DNA of 49,407 bases from Bacteroidales bacterium. Lineage in GTDB: Bacteria; Bacillota; Clostridia; Lachnospirales; Lachnospiraceae. The notes beneath the pieces were generated by a model. It made no database searches. It had not been told where the DNA came from and saw only the letters and a list, made by a program, of their open reading frames with translations. Below, piece by piece: positions 8,905 to 17,339 of this stretch. The stretch spans positions 1-49,407 of the forward strand of contig JAMPFJ010000022.1 of assembly GCA_023664535.1 (NCBI GenBank), in the 5' to 3' direction. Position 1 is the stretch's first letter, and every line of letters begins with the position of its first letter. The translations under genes and the position numbers were made by a program.

Positions 8905-9510
8905 ATGAATTACGAAAAATATACCGATGAGGAACTGGTTGCCCTAACCAATCAGGGCGACCACGAGGCAACTGAATATCTGCTGAAAAAATATTCTCCT
9001 CTGGTAAAGAAATCTATTCGTACTCTTTACCTGATTGGCGCAGACACGGAAGATTTATCCCAGGAAGGGATGATTGGACTGTTTAAAGCAATCCAGCATT
9101 ATGAAACCGAAAACTCCGCCACATTTTACACCTTTGCCAAACTCTGTATTGACCGTCAGATTTACAGCGCAATTAAAGCGTCCAACCGAAAGAAACACTC
9201 TCCGCTTAACACATATATTTCTTTTTACAGCCGCATAAATGAGGATGAGGTTGAACTGATTGACAATTTAGAAGCGGGAAATGACTCTAATCCAGAACAC
9301 ATCATCTTAGACCGTGAAAATACTTCCCACATTGAAAAGCTTTTAGAAGAACATTTAAGCAAGATGGAGAAGGAGATACTCCCTCTCTATCTTGACGGAT
9401 TATCCTATGCGGATATTGCCCTTTCCCTGAATAAACCGGTAAAATCCGTAGACAATGCGGTACAGCGGATTCGGGAAAAGGTAAAACGGCTTTATCTTCG
9501 GAATAACTGA
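8905..9510 (+). CDS. Sigma-70 family sigma factor, SigH-like
   Basis: The protein has 201 residues. The N-terminus (YTDEELVALTNQGDHEATEYLL) matches SigH-type (Spo0H) sigma factors, followed by region 2 with ADTEDLSQEGMIGLFKAIQHYE and CIDRQIYSAIKASNRKKHSPLN. Region 4 is at about 165-198 (LDGLSYADIALSLNKPVKSVDNAVQRI), the promoter -35-binding helix-turn-helix. In spore-formers SigH drives early stationary-phase and sporulation genes. The usual sigH neighbours (rlmB, rpmG, secE, nusG) are absent, so this may be a paralogue. A TGGAG site precedes the ATG. It is probably cotranscribed with the membrane protein upstream and ends 7 bp from the convergent AI-2E gene. Confidence 0.85.
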   Translation: MNYEKYTDEELVALTNQGDHEATEYLLKKYSPLVKKSIRTLYLIGADTEDLSQEGMIGLFKAIQHYETENSATFYTFAKLCIDRQIYSAIKASNRKKHSPLNTYISFYSRINEDEVELIDNLEAGNDSNPEHIILDRENTSHIEKLLEEHLSKMEKEILPLYLDGLSYADIALSLNKPVKSVDNAVQRIREKVKRLYLRNN

Positions 9511-9517
9511 TTGGAAC

Positions 9518-10669
9518 CTACACCGGTTTACAGTTGTCCGGCAGCTTCCCCACTTCTGCTTCTTTCTTCCTTGTTGCGTCCCGAAGAAGCTTATAGCAGG
9601 CTGCGGCAACAGGTACCCCTAACAACATTCCCACGACCCCGCCAAGCCCGCTTCCTATCATAATCGCAGCAAGAACCCATATCCCGGGAAGTCCGATGGA
9701 GGAACCCACCACCTTGGGATAAATTAAATTTCCCTCCAACTGCTGCAAAATCACCAAAAAAATCAGAAATACCAATGCCTGTCTGGGCTCCACAGTGACA
9801 ATCATAAATGCGCCAAGCGCTGCGCCGATATAGGCACCAAAAATAGGAATCAGTGCGGTCAGTCCCACCAGTGCGCCAATTGGTCCTGCATAGGGAAGCC
9901 GTAACGCCCACATTCCCAGCGCACACAGACTTCCTAAAATTATCGCTTCCGTCGCCTGCCCAACGATAAAATTGGAAAAGCATTCGTTAATCACTCCCAG
10001 TACATATACCGTCTTTTCATAGACGGATGTTTTCATGAAGGCTTTCATCATTCGGTTTAATTTAGCTCCAATCTCTTCTTTACACGCCAGAACATACATA
10101 CTGAAAATCAGTCCAACTACCACGTTTACCACTGCGCCAAAAAATGAGCCCACAATCGTTGTGGCTGAAGTAAGCAGCCCCTTTGTTCCATGCATCAGGC
10201 CTGTGGATACCCTATTCAGAATATTTCCCCAGTCAAAATCCAAATCGGCAAGCTGTTCCTGCAAGGCAGGCAGTTCGTCAGATTTTTCAATCAAAAACTG
10301 CAATACATTCTGAAAGACCTCCGGCACGTCCTTTGAGATAATCACAAAACAATCTACTACCTGCGGAATAACCAGATAGAGAACAAAAATCACAATCAAA
10401 ACCAGCAAAGCAAAAGAAGCCGTAATACACACCCCTCTTCTGGATTTGTTAATCCATTTATTTTTACTGCCGGGAAAATAGATTTTTTCTATGCGCACCA
10501 TTAAAATATTCAAAATGTATGCCATGATGCATCCCAAAATTAACGGATACGCAACAGAAAATAAATTTCCCGCCCAGCCCAGGATTGCCTTAATATGCTG
10601 TACAATAAGATATAGCAGTGCAACAATCAGTCCACATTGGATAAAACGTTTCATCTTAAACTCTTTCAC
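9518..10669 (-). CDS. AI-2E family transporter (putative permease)
   Basis: About 383 residues of the AI-2E/PerM/YhhQ-type exporter family. There are paired N-terminal membrane helices (GLIVALLYLIVQHIKAILG and YPLILGCIMAYILNILMV), a third helix ending before a long soluble loop (about 115-165), and a C-terminal bundle with the family glycine-rich stretches GALVGLTALIPIFGAYIGA and MIGSGLGGVVGMLLGVPVAA. The substrate is unknown: members have been linked to AI-2 export or to Na+/H+ exchange, and the sequence does not decide. The GTG at 10669 was chosen because GGGAGG lies 7 bp ahead. The longer frame from 10729 overlaps the promoter. Confidence 0.88.
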   Translation of the reverse strand: MKEFKMKRFIQCGLIVALLYLIVQHIKAILGWAGNLFSVAYPLILGCIMAYILNILMVRIEKIYFPGSKNKWINKSRRGVCITASFALLVLIVIFVLYLVIPQVVDCFVIISKDVPEVFQNVLQFLIEKSDELPALQEQLADLDFDWGNILNRVSTGLMHGTKGLLTSATTIVGSFFGAVVNVVVGLIFSMYVLACKEEIGAKLNRMMKAFMKTSVYEKTVYVLGVINECFSNFIVGQATEAIILGSLCALGMWALRLPYAGPIGALVGLTALIPIFGAYIGAALGAFMIVTVEPRQALVFLIFLVILQQLEGNLIYPKVVGSSIGLPGIWVLAAIMIGSGLGGVVGMLLGVPVAAACYKLLRDATRKKEAEVGKLPDNCKPV

Positions 10670-10707
10670 CAGAATACCTCCCGTTACCTTATTTCTCAAA
10701 TAAAAAC

Positions 10708-10736
10708 AGTATACCCTATCCTTATGCAAATTACAA
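10708..10736 (-). promoter_or_regulatory. Promoter of the AI-2E transporter gene
   Basis: On the minus strand, TTGTAA (10736-10731), 17 bp and TATACT (10713-10708). Confidence 0.6.
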
Positions 10737-10800
10737 TGCGGCTTTTCCGTCTTTAATGTAATTTTAGCACAAATTTAACACAAATTTTGTCATCCCCTTA

Positions 10801-10829
10801 TTGCCTCCCGTTCTCTTTTTTGCTATGAT
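10801..10829 (+). promoter_or_regulatory. Promoter of the AAA+ ATPase/LysR pair
   Basis: TTGCCT (10801-10806), 17 bp and TATGAT (10824-10829), about 80 bp before the ATPase start. Confidence 0.6.
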
Positions 10830-10911
10830 AAACTTATTGTTAAGACATTTCCGTAAAACAGTTACAGGATTTAAATGCCGATTAAATCAACATATCCTTG
10901 AGGAGGGAATT

Positions 10912-12369
10912 ATGGATTCAGAAACACGGAACATTTATAATACAATTATGTCCATTGCGGAAAAAATGGATAAAACCTTCATGAAAAATAATATTGCCCA
11001 CGAAAGCATTAAAGAATTGCTCCGTATGGATATGCTTAATTTTTTGATTTTTCTGACCATTTCTGACCATGTAATCGCAAAAGATGAAATTCGCTACATC
11101 AATAAATCTTTAGGCTACAATTTTGATGAGGCGACACTGAAGAAATTCGCCACAAACAGTAAAACCATTCGGGATGATTTCCTCAATGAACCTCCCGCTT
11201 CATTATACCTCTTTTTAGATTACGGCAAAGATGATTTCCTTATTTACGAGTCAAAATACTATGATATTAAGAAACTCTATCTCCTTGCCTTTCAGACGCT
11301 GGGCGAAGACTTTCTGTCCAGCTGCAAACATATGGATGTAACGGAGGTTAATCAGCTTACCCGCTACCGTTTTATGCTGGAAAGCAAAATCCGGGCATTT
11401 ACGAAAAGCGGAGGCGAGATGCCCTCCAGACCGGACAGCATTCCGTTTAAATCAAAACAAACGGCAGAAACACAGATTGAATCAGAAACCCCCTTTATCG
11501 GCAGCATCTCTGGCGGGGATAAAACGATTGAAGATTTGGACTCCCTGTTAAAACAACTGGATGAGCTAATCGGTCTTTCTTCGGTAAAAGAGGAGGTAAA
11601 AAATCTAATTAACCTGTTAAAAATCATTGATATCCGCCGAAAGAACGGATTAAAGGCACCCTCCGTAACCAAACATTTTGTCTTTACCGGAAACCCGGGA
11701 ACCGGCAAAACCACCGTTGCCCGGCTTCTTTCACAAATTTACTGCTCTCTTGGAATCCTTTCCCGCGGGCATATGGTGGAGGTTGACCGTTCCGGCATGG
11801 TCGCCGCCTACATGGGGCAGACAGCTATTAAAGTAAAAGAGGTCATTGATAAAGCACGCGGCGGCGTTTTATTTATCGACGAGGCCTATGCTCTGACAAA
11901 TGAAACACCGGGCGGTGATTTCGGACAGGAAGCGATTGATACGCTGGTTAAGGCAATGGAGGATAACCGGGAGGATTTGATTGTCATTGTCGCCGGCTAT
12001 CCGGATTTAATGGATAAATTTATTAAATCCAATCCCGGACTGAAATCAAGATTCCAGAAAACCATCCATTTTCCGGATTACAGTGCAAATGATTTATATA
12101 AAGTATTCCTAAAATTCTGTAAAGAGAACGATTATCAACTCAGTGCGGAAGGAGAAGATTATCTGTTAAAGCATCTGGAAACCTATGTCGAAAATTCCGA
12201 CAAATATTTCGGGAACGCCAGAGATATCCGTAACTTTTTAGACATTGCCATTTCCGCCCAGGCAAACCGTCTGCTTTCGGAAGAGGAAACCTCCCCGGAA
12301 GCGCTTATCACCTTGCAGCCTGCGGATTTGGCGCATATATTTGAAAAAGAAGGGGGACAGCCCGCATGA
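10912..12369 (+). CDS. CbxX/CfxQ (SpoVK-like) AAA+ ATPase
   Basis: The protein has 485 residues. The C-terminal AAA+ module begins near residue 215 (LDELIGLSSVKEEVKNLI). It has Walker A GNPGTGKT at 260-267, Walker B VLFIDEA at 319-325, an arginine-finger region near SNPGLKSRF, and a sensor-2 block NARDIRNF. This is the CbxX/CfxQ/SpoVK subfamily of hexameric remodelling ATPases. Residues 1-165 are a helical region possibly related to TerB-like domains (weak). The target is unknown. The start was chosen for GAGGAGGG just ahead of the ATG. The stop overlaps the LysR start by 4 bp. No Rubisco genes are present, so a rubisco-activase role is not supported. Confidence 0.88.
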   Translation: MDSETRNIYNTIMSIAEKMDKTFMKNNIAHESIKELLRMDMLNFLIFLTISDHVIAKDEIRYINKSLGYNFDEATLKKFATNSKTIRDDFLNEPPASLYLFLDYGKDDFLIYESKYYDIKKLYLLAFQTLGEDFLSSCKHMDVTEVNQLTRYRFMLESKIRAFTKSGGEMPSRPDSIPFKSKQTAETQIESETPFIGSISGGDKTIEDLDSLLKQLDELIGLSSVKEEVKNLINLLKIIDIRRKNGLKAPSVTKHFVFTGNPGTGKTTVARLLSQIYCSLGILSRGHMVEVDRSGMVAAYMGQTAIKVKEVIDKARGGVLFIDEAYALTNETPGGDFGQEAIDTLVKAMEDNREDLIVIVAGYPDLMDKFIKSNPGLKSRFQKTIHFPDYSANDLYKVFLKFCKENDYQLSAEGEDYLLKHLETYVENSDKYFGNARDIRNFLDIAISAQANRLLSEEETSPEALITLQPADLAHIFEKEGGQPA

Positions 12370-13247
12370 CACTGCTTGCTTATCAGATTTTTCAAACTGT
12401 AGTAGAACAGGGAAGCTTTCAGCATGCCGCTGAGGTATTGAATCTTACTCCGTCTGCCATCAGCCATGCCATTTCCACCGCCGAAAAGGAACTGGGATTT
12501 CCATTGTTTAACCGGAACAAAAATGGCGTCACGCTGACCAGCTACGGGGAAAATCTACAGCCTTATATTTTAACCGTACTAAACAGTGATGCCAAGCTTC
12601 AACAGGCAATTTTAGAGTTCAACGGATTAACGCACGGTTCCGTAAAAATCGGAACCTTCTCTTCCGTCTGTAACAGCTTTATTCCTAATCTGGTTACCGG
12701 ATTTTCCAAATTACACCCGAATATTGAAATCAAAATTTATCAGGGCACCTATGATGATGTCTATAACTGGTTAAAAACCGGCGTCGTTGATTTAGGTTTT
12801 CTCTCCGAATCAAGCTGCAGGGACATCTCCATTGTTCCGCTCTATAAGGATGAGCTGTTATGCGTGGTTCCCAAACACTTTCAGACCAGACACCGGAGCT
12901 ATATTGAATTAAAGGAACTGGCAGACCAAAATTTTGTTTCACAGCGGGAAAGCACCGATGCCGACATCCAGAATCTTTTTCGCAAATATCAGCTCCAGAT
13001 TCGCTCCTCCTGTCACGTTGTCGATGATTTAAGCACGATTGCCATGGTAGCTGCCGGTTTGGGAATCTGTATCATGCCGAAGCTTGTTATGCAGAATATC
13101 CCCTACCATGTAGATATGTATCCGTTAAAGCCCGCCGAGCACCGTACCATTGGACTATGCTCCTTAAATCCTGAGCTAATGGCACCTGCGGTCAAATCCA
13201 TGTACAAATACATCTTGAAGTTCTTTAAAACCCTTCCTCTTCCATAG
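12366..13247 (+). CDS. LysR family transcriptional regulator
   Basis: The protein has 293 residues. The N-terminal winged helix-turn-helix (residues 1-60, FQTVVEQGSFQHAAEVLNLTPSAISHAIS cut across the recognition helix) is characteristic of LysR regulators. It is followed by a periplasmic-binding-like effector domain (about 90-290) with the GLGICIMPKL block near the C-terminus. It is translationally coupled (ATGA overlap) to the AAA+ ATPase, which is unusual, since LysR genes generally lie divergent to their targets. The effector is unknown. The target may be the shared promoter at 10801-10829, but no clear T-N11-A site was confirmed. Confidence 0.93.
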   Translation: MTLLAYQIFQTVVEQGSFQHAAEVLNLTPSAISHAISTAEKELGFPLFNRNKNGVTLTSYGENLQPYILTVLNSDAKLQQAILEFNGLTHGSVKIGTFSSVCNSFIPNLVTGFSKLHPNIEIKIYQGTYDDVYNWLKTGVVDLGFLSESSCRDISIVPLYKDELLCVVPKHFQTRHRSYIELKELADQNFVSQRESTDADIQNLFRKYQLQIRSSCHVVDDLSTIAMVAAGLGICIMPKLVMQNIPYHVDMYPLKPAEHRTIGLCSLNPELMAPAVKSMYKYILKFFKTLPLP

Positions 13248-13271
13248 GAATGGGGTCCCGCCTTTTCCGAC

Positions 13272-13310
13272 AAAAAAACGGTTATCTGCACTGAATACAA
13301 ATAACCGTTT
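13272..13310 (-). terminator. Intrinsic terminator, mainly minus strand
   Basis: AACGGTTAT (13277-13285) pairs with ATAACCGTT (13301-13309). Read on the minus strand it runs into seven T residues, so it terminates the prepilin transcript. It may also serve the convergent LysR gene. Confidence 0.8.
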
Positions 13311-13326
13311 ATCCATAATTTGATTT

Positions 13327-13800
13327 TTAATCCGAAATCAGTTTACTCCCTGCCTTAGGATAAATCTGATAATCTGCTGTTGTCCCGCCGTAATACACTT
13401 CTACCTTGTTCTTTTCCGCATCCAAAGTATAATAAAACTCCGGATTCACATAAGGGTCTCCATTGATATCTTTCTTGGATTTACCATTAAGCTCTGTGAT
13501 ACGCAAAAACTTAAACACTTCATCCTTGAAATCGGCACCGTCCATGTTGCTCACTTCGTGGGGAGTTGCATGCTCTACCGCATTATCCCTCACCCCGTCA
13601 TCCGCAACAACGGAGCTGATTGCCGTGGCAAGCTCCCTTCCCGCCTGCATATCCGTACTGATTCTGGATTTGTTGATATATTTAATCAGGCTAGGCGCCA
13701 AAAAACCTGCCAGTATTGCCATAATCGCAATGACAATAATCAATTCCACCATAGAAAAACCCTTATTCTTTATCATAGCCTTTTCCTTTTCTCTTTTCAT
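13327..13800 (-). CDS. Type IV prepilin-like (pseudopilin) protein
   Basis: The protein has 157 residues. The N-terminus has a class III signal: a short basic leader, then the prepilin peptidase site KNKG/FSMVELIIVIAIM with the conserved Glu at +5 and a hydrophobic helix ending LAPSLIKYINKSR. The globular part (about 45-157) ends with YYGGTTADYQIYPKAG and has no Cys pair. It would be cleaved by a PilD-like peptidase and assembled into a pilus or pseudopilus. No peptidase, ATPase or platform gene is in the window. ATG codons at 13800 and 13776 are both possible; the second has AAAAGGAAAAGG ahead. It follows the 699-residue gene by 66 bp. Confidence 0.85.
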   Translation of the reverse strand: MKREKEKAMIKNKGFSMVELIIVIAIMAILAGFLAPSLIKYINKSRISTDMQAGRELATAISSVVADDGVRDNAVEHATPHEVSNMDGADFKDEVFKFLRITELNGKSKKDINGDPYVNPEFYYTLDAEKNKVEVYYGGTTADYQIYPKAGSKLISD

Positions 13801-13866
13801 TTTTCTTCACCCTTACCTATTCACTATGACATTGATATAATATGGCAGACTTATTCTCTCCCCCTC

Positions 13867-15966
13867 TTATAAGGCTACCATATCATAATTCAGTTTCTTA
13901 ATTGTCTGTAATGTTTTTGTCCGAATATCCTCTGCGTCAAAAACGGATAGCAAAGAGTCTTTATCAAATTTGTTCTGCATCAAAAATCCAATCCAGTCTT
14001 CAATGTAGCTCTTCACATATTCTATGTTTTCCTCTCTGCGGTCCCGCAAATAATCCTCGATGCAGTTGATATGCTCAATTACCGTCATATCATTGCTGCC
14101 GCTGTTTACCGGCTTGTTATCGGATTCATCCGAAAGCTCAATGACTTTACCCGTCTTTGTGATAATTACCCGCTTATTTGGTGTTGACTCCGGTATATCG
14201 TTTTTACTCTTACGGACAATCAACAATTCTACTACTTTAACCAGACAGGCAATACTATAAGTGCATTCCTCCTCTGTCTGACTGACTTTTCCTCTATCGA
14301 TATACTGATTCCACAGCCACTCAGACTTACAGAGCATTTCCTCCACCTGAAGGTTATTAAACATTCGGTTCAATTCCGGATTAGCTGCCGGTGCAGCGGC
14401 CTTTCCAAAGCCAAACTTAGGAGTCGGTGCCGGCTCATGCTTTTTCTTCTCATACTTTGACGGAAGAACAATTTTGTTATAGGTATCCTGGAACATTTTC
14501 TTTGCCCTTTCCATGCTGTAACCGGAACTGATAAGCGATATTCCCTTATTATTCAGACCATGGCGAATCATATCGTCAGCCGCAAGAAATACCAGATGCT
14601 TCTGTCTGTCCTCTAAAAGCTTCTTAATCTCATAATTGGTCTTACTCTTCTCGACAATCGTATCCTTACGGACCTTAAATGCTTTAATCTTCTCTTTCAC
14701 ACTGAAGAACAGCTTAAGCAGGGACGGATTTGCATTGACATAGTTTCCAATCCAGGTAAGCTCCACGTATTGATGCTCAATCCGGTTGGAAATCTCATAT
14801 ACATTATATCCGTCGAACACAACGTTCAACGTTGTGTAGAGCATATCCAGTATCTCATATTTCTCCTCCCATGAACGGGTGGATAAATCCTGGTTGACCA
14901 GCTGCTTAATCCCACACTCATGAAAGACAAGATTATATTCGTATAACCCTTCAAAAACGTTACTCTTATCCGTTAAAGACGACCCGGTTCCCAAAATCTG
15001 AAGATTTTTCTTCATCACCGGTTCATCCTCAATATACTTATATACCTTCTTAACAAAGGCAGATACCTCAACTAACAGGCTGTCAATCCTCTTATTATAG
15101 ATATCCTGCTTGGAAATTGCCGATATAACGCTTCTGCTCAGCACATTGGTGTACTGGGTACTGTTACAATTCCGGATTAACTCTTTAAAGTTCTCATATA
15201 CCCGCATATTGTCAACCGGTATATATTCTGCATTCAAGCCGTAAAATTCAAATGCCTTGTTGTATTCCTTTTTCCGGATATAGGAATTAAACATTCCCAT
15301 ACTGAACTGAATCTTGTAATCGTTACCCACATGGGTATCTTCCACGAAATAATCATATAATACCTCAAGATTGTTCAGATATGCCTCGGAATTTGACGCT
15401 GCCGGCGACAAATCCATCTCCATCACTACATTGATTAAATCCATATAACCCATAACTGCTTTGTCATAGGTTGCCGGTCTGTCATCTGCATCGGTAATCT
15501 GATAACAGGTATTAATCAGCAGCGGCGCAACCCGCTCACCAATCAGGCGCATCGCCTCGCCAAACATATCCAGCTGATATAAATAAATCAGCCATATGCT
15601 GTATCGATAAATTCCTGTTGTATTAATGATTGCATCCGTATCAGAGGGGTCAATATCCCCATAAACAAACTTAAATAACGGTTCAATCCACTCTTCAATC
15701 TCGTATTTTCCCGGTCTTTTAATATTCTCATCGACAAACTCAGCCAATTCATAAAGCTTTGTGCACTGCGCTTTTACGTCATCATCCACCAACATTGTGG
15801 ACAAATCAAAATTATGGTCCTTCAGATAATCAATGACGAGTGCATAAAAACCTTCTTCTACCTGTTCGTTCAAAAAACGAATCAGCATACCTTTATTGGA
15901 AGATGCTGCAATCGAGATAATATTCGTATCATTACCACGAGTAACATTTGCTGGCAAATTCTGCAT
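13867..15966 (-). CDS. Uncharacterised 699-residue cytoplasmic protein
   Basis: I do not recognise a family. The 699 residues show no signal peptide, membrane segment, ATP-binding or metal motif. It looks largely helical, with repeated amphipathic segments (for example EAYLNNLEVLYDYFVED and NSYIRKKEYNKAFEFYGL), which is compatible with a TPR-like or scaffold fold. A proline/alanine-rich linker lies near residues 515-535 (PAPTPKFGFGKAAAPAANP), and an acidic region near 620-640 precedes a final helical domain. The start was chosen for GGAGGCGTT before the ATG at 15966. It is followed by the prepilin gene on the same strand; the two may be cotranscribed. Function unknown. Confidence 0.75.
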   Translation of the reverse strand: MQNLPANVTRGNDTNIISIAASSNKGMLIRFLNEQVEEGFYALVIDYLKDHNFDLSTMLVDDDVKAQCTKLYELAEFVDENIKRPGKYEIEEWIEPLFKFVYGDIDPSDTDAIINTTGIYRYSIWLIYLYQLDMFGEAMRLIGERVAPLLINTCYQITDADDRPATYDKAVMGYMDLINVVMEMDLSPAASNSEAYLNNLEVLYDYFVEDTHVGNDYKIQFSMGMFNSYIRKKEYNKAFEFYGLNAEYIPVDNMRVYENFKELIRNCNSTQYTNVLSRSVISAISKQDIYNKRIDSLLVEVSAFVKKVYKYIEDEPVMKKNLQILGTGSSLTDKSNVFEGLYEYNLVFHECGIKQLVNQDLSTRSWEEKYEILDMLYTTLNVVFDGYNVYEISNRIEHQYVELTWIGNYVNANPSLLKLFFSVKEKIKAFKVRKDTIVEKSKTNYEIKKLLEDRQKHLVFLAADDMIRHGLNNKGISLISSGYSMERAKKMFQDTYNKIVLPSKYEKKKHEPAPTPKFGFGKAAAPAANPELNRMFNNLQVEEMLCKSEWLWNQYIDRGKVSQTEEECTYSIACLVKVVELLIVRKSKNDIPESTPNKRVIITKTGKVIELSDESDNKPVNSGSNDMTVIEHINCIEDYLRDRREENIEYVKSYIEDWIGFLMQNKFDKDSLLSVFDAEDIRTKTLQTIKKLNYDMVAL

Positions 15967-16032
15967 TGTAACGCCTCCTTCATACACATGTACATTTGTG
16001 TGAATTAAATAAATTTCACCTGTTTAATTTCA

Positions 16033-16061
16033 ATATTATCACAAATATCAATAAAAGACAA
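16033..16061 (-). promoter_or_regulatory. Promoter of the 699-residue protein gene
   Basis: On the minus strand, TTGTCT (16061-16056), 17 bp and TAATAT (16038-16033), about 65 bp upstream of the ATG. Confidence 0.55.
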
Positions 16062-16177
16062 CAGGATTTTATATTCAATTCAGTTATTTTTACAGATATT
16101 GATTGTATATTTTGTACAAATCCTGTGCAACCGGCAAAAAGCGTCCGCCTATTCCCCCACAATCTGTCCTGTTTTCT

Positions 16178-16366
16178 TTACTCCTCCGGCTCTTCCTTTA
16201 AATCTTTAATCAAAAGACCTATACCCGCTCCGGCAAATACCAGCCCAAAGATAACCGAAACCACCCCCAGGCCTTTTTGGGAAATCGCAATGAGTACAAT
16301 TCCACAGATAATCATTAACACGCTGCAAACAAAAAAATTTTTTGTTGCTTCTTTTATTTTATGCAT
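16178..16366 (-). CDS. Small two-helix membrane protein
   Basis: The protein has 62 residues, not assigned to a family. Two hydrophobic helices (about residues 10-28, NFFVCSVLMIICGIVLIAI, and about 33-53, GVVSVIFGLVFAGAGIGLLI) are joined by a short SQKGL turn, with a charged tail KDLKEEPEE. An AGGGAG site lies just before the ATG. It stands between a minus-strand and a plus-strand gene, about 115 bp from the promoter of the 699-residue gene. Whether it is transcribed alone or continues into that gene was not resolved. Confidence 0.6.
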   Translation of the reverse strand: MHKIKEATKNFFVCSVLMIICGIVLIAISQKGLGVVSVIFGLVFAGAGIGLLIKDLKEEPEE

Positions 16367-16576
16367 CTCAATCTCCCTGCTTTCTGTTTTGATTTAATAA
16401 AAATAACATATTACCCATAAAATAGCAAATAAGGAATTGCTTTTTCTTACCTTACGTATTAAAATAAGAACAGCTTTGATGTTTTATTTATAAAAATACG
16501 GCTATACTATGAAAAACATCTGTGAAAGTTTACACAGTAACTATTCATCTGAATTCACAAAATAAGGAGACAAATT

Positions 16577-17182
16577 ATGGCAAAGAAAAAAAGTAATCTT
16601 GGCAAATTGCTTGCCTTCACTACCACTGTAGCTGCAATAGGCGGAACCTGTTACGTATTCCGTGATAAAATCAAAGAAAGTCCCCTTTACAAGGCGTCCG
16701 TCCAAAAATGTCTGGATGCATTTGCAAAGCTTTCCGGTAAAGATAACGATGAAGATGACGACTTTTTCTTTGATGATGAAGACGATTCCGAATTTCAGGA
16801 TGTCTTTGCAGAGGATACCGAGCATAATCGGGAGTACACTTCCATCTCAATCAACGCAAAGGACGAATCCGACAAATATGAAGAGGCGGATGATGAGATT
16901 AGCGACGACGATACACCGGAGGCTCCAACGGAGCAGGAGGTTGCCAAAGCCGCCGAGGATACCGGTACTGCCGAAGCCCCATCCGATACCATGACCGAAA
17001 TTTTTGCAGAGGATAATACAGAAAATAACGCAGAAGATAACATTCCCACCATATCCTTTAGTACCACAGCCGATTCCGAATCAGATAGTGAGGACACCGT
17101 GTCTGCCTATGAAAACGAAGGTCTTTCTGATGTCTCTGAAGACCCCGATGTATTAGAGGAGCAGGATAAATTGGATTTTTAA
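16577..17182 (+). CDS. Membrane-anchored, highly acidic protein of unknown function
   Basis: The protein has 201 residues. The N-terminus is basic (MAKKKSNLGK), followed by one hydrophobic segment at about residues 11-28 (LLAFTTTVAAIGGTCYVF). From about residue 58 onward the sequence is dominated by Asp, Glu, Ser and Thr, including a block DNDEDDDFFFDDEDD, and is probably disordered. It is not assigned to a family. An AAGGAG site precedes the ATG, and a terminator follows at 17239-17280, so it is likely a single-gene unit. A clear vegetative promoter was not found; a TATACT lies at 16503-16508 without a well-spaced -35. Confidence 0.75.
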   Translation: MAKKKSNLGKLLAFTTTVAAIGGTCYVFRDKIKESPLYKASVQKCLDAFAKLSGKDNDEDDDFFFDDEDDSEFQDVFAEDTEHNREYTSISINAKDESDKYEEADDEISDDDTPEAPTEQEVAKAAEDTGTAEAPSDTMTEIFAEDNTENNAEDNIPTISFSTTADSESDSEDTVSAYENEGLSDVSEDPDVLEEQDKLDF

Positions 17183-17238
17183 TGCTTATATCTGCACTGA
17201 CAGTATGCAGCAGAGATGTTCAAATTAAGGTTAATTCA

Positions 17239-17280
17239 GGCTGTCGCCTTGTGGATAACAGGTGCGGCAGCCCATTTTTA
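17239..17280 (+). terminator. Intrinsic terminator after the acidic protein gene
   Basis: GGCTGTCGC (17239-17247) pairs with GCGGCAGCC (17264-17272; one wobble) and is followed by CATTTTTATT. Confidence 0.75.
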
Positions 17281-17339
17281 TTGTCCAGCTTTTATTTGTG
17301 CGGCATGCTGTATCTGATTTTGCAAAGGAGTACTGTTTT

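Noticed and set aside
10912..13247. cbbX/cbbR-like Rubisco activation locus
   Set aside because: The resemblance is at family level only. There are no Rubisco or Calvin-cycle genes in the window, and the ATPase is equally close to SpoVK-type proteins.
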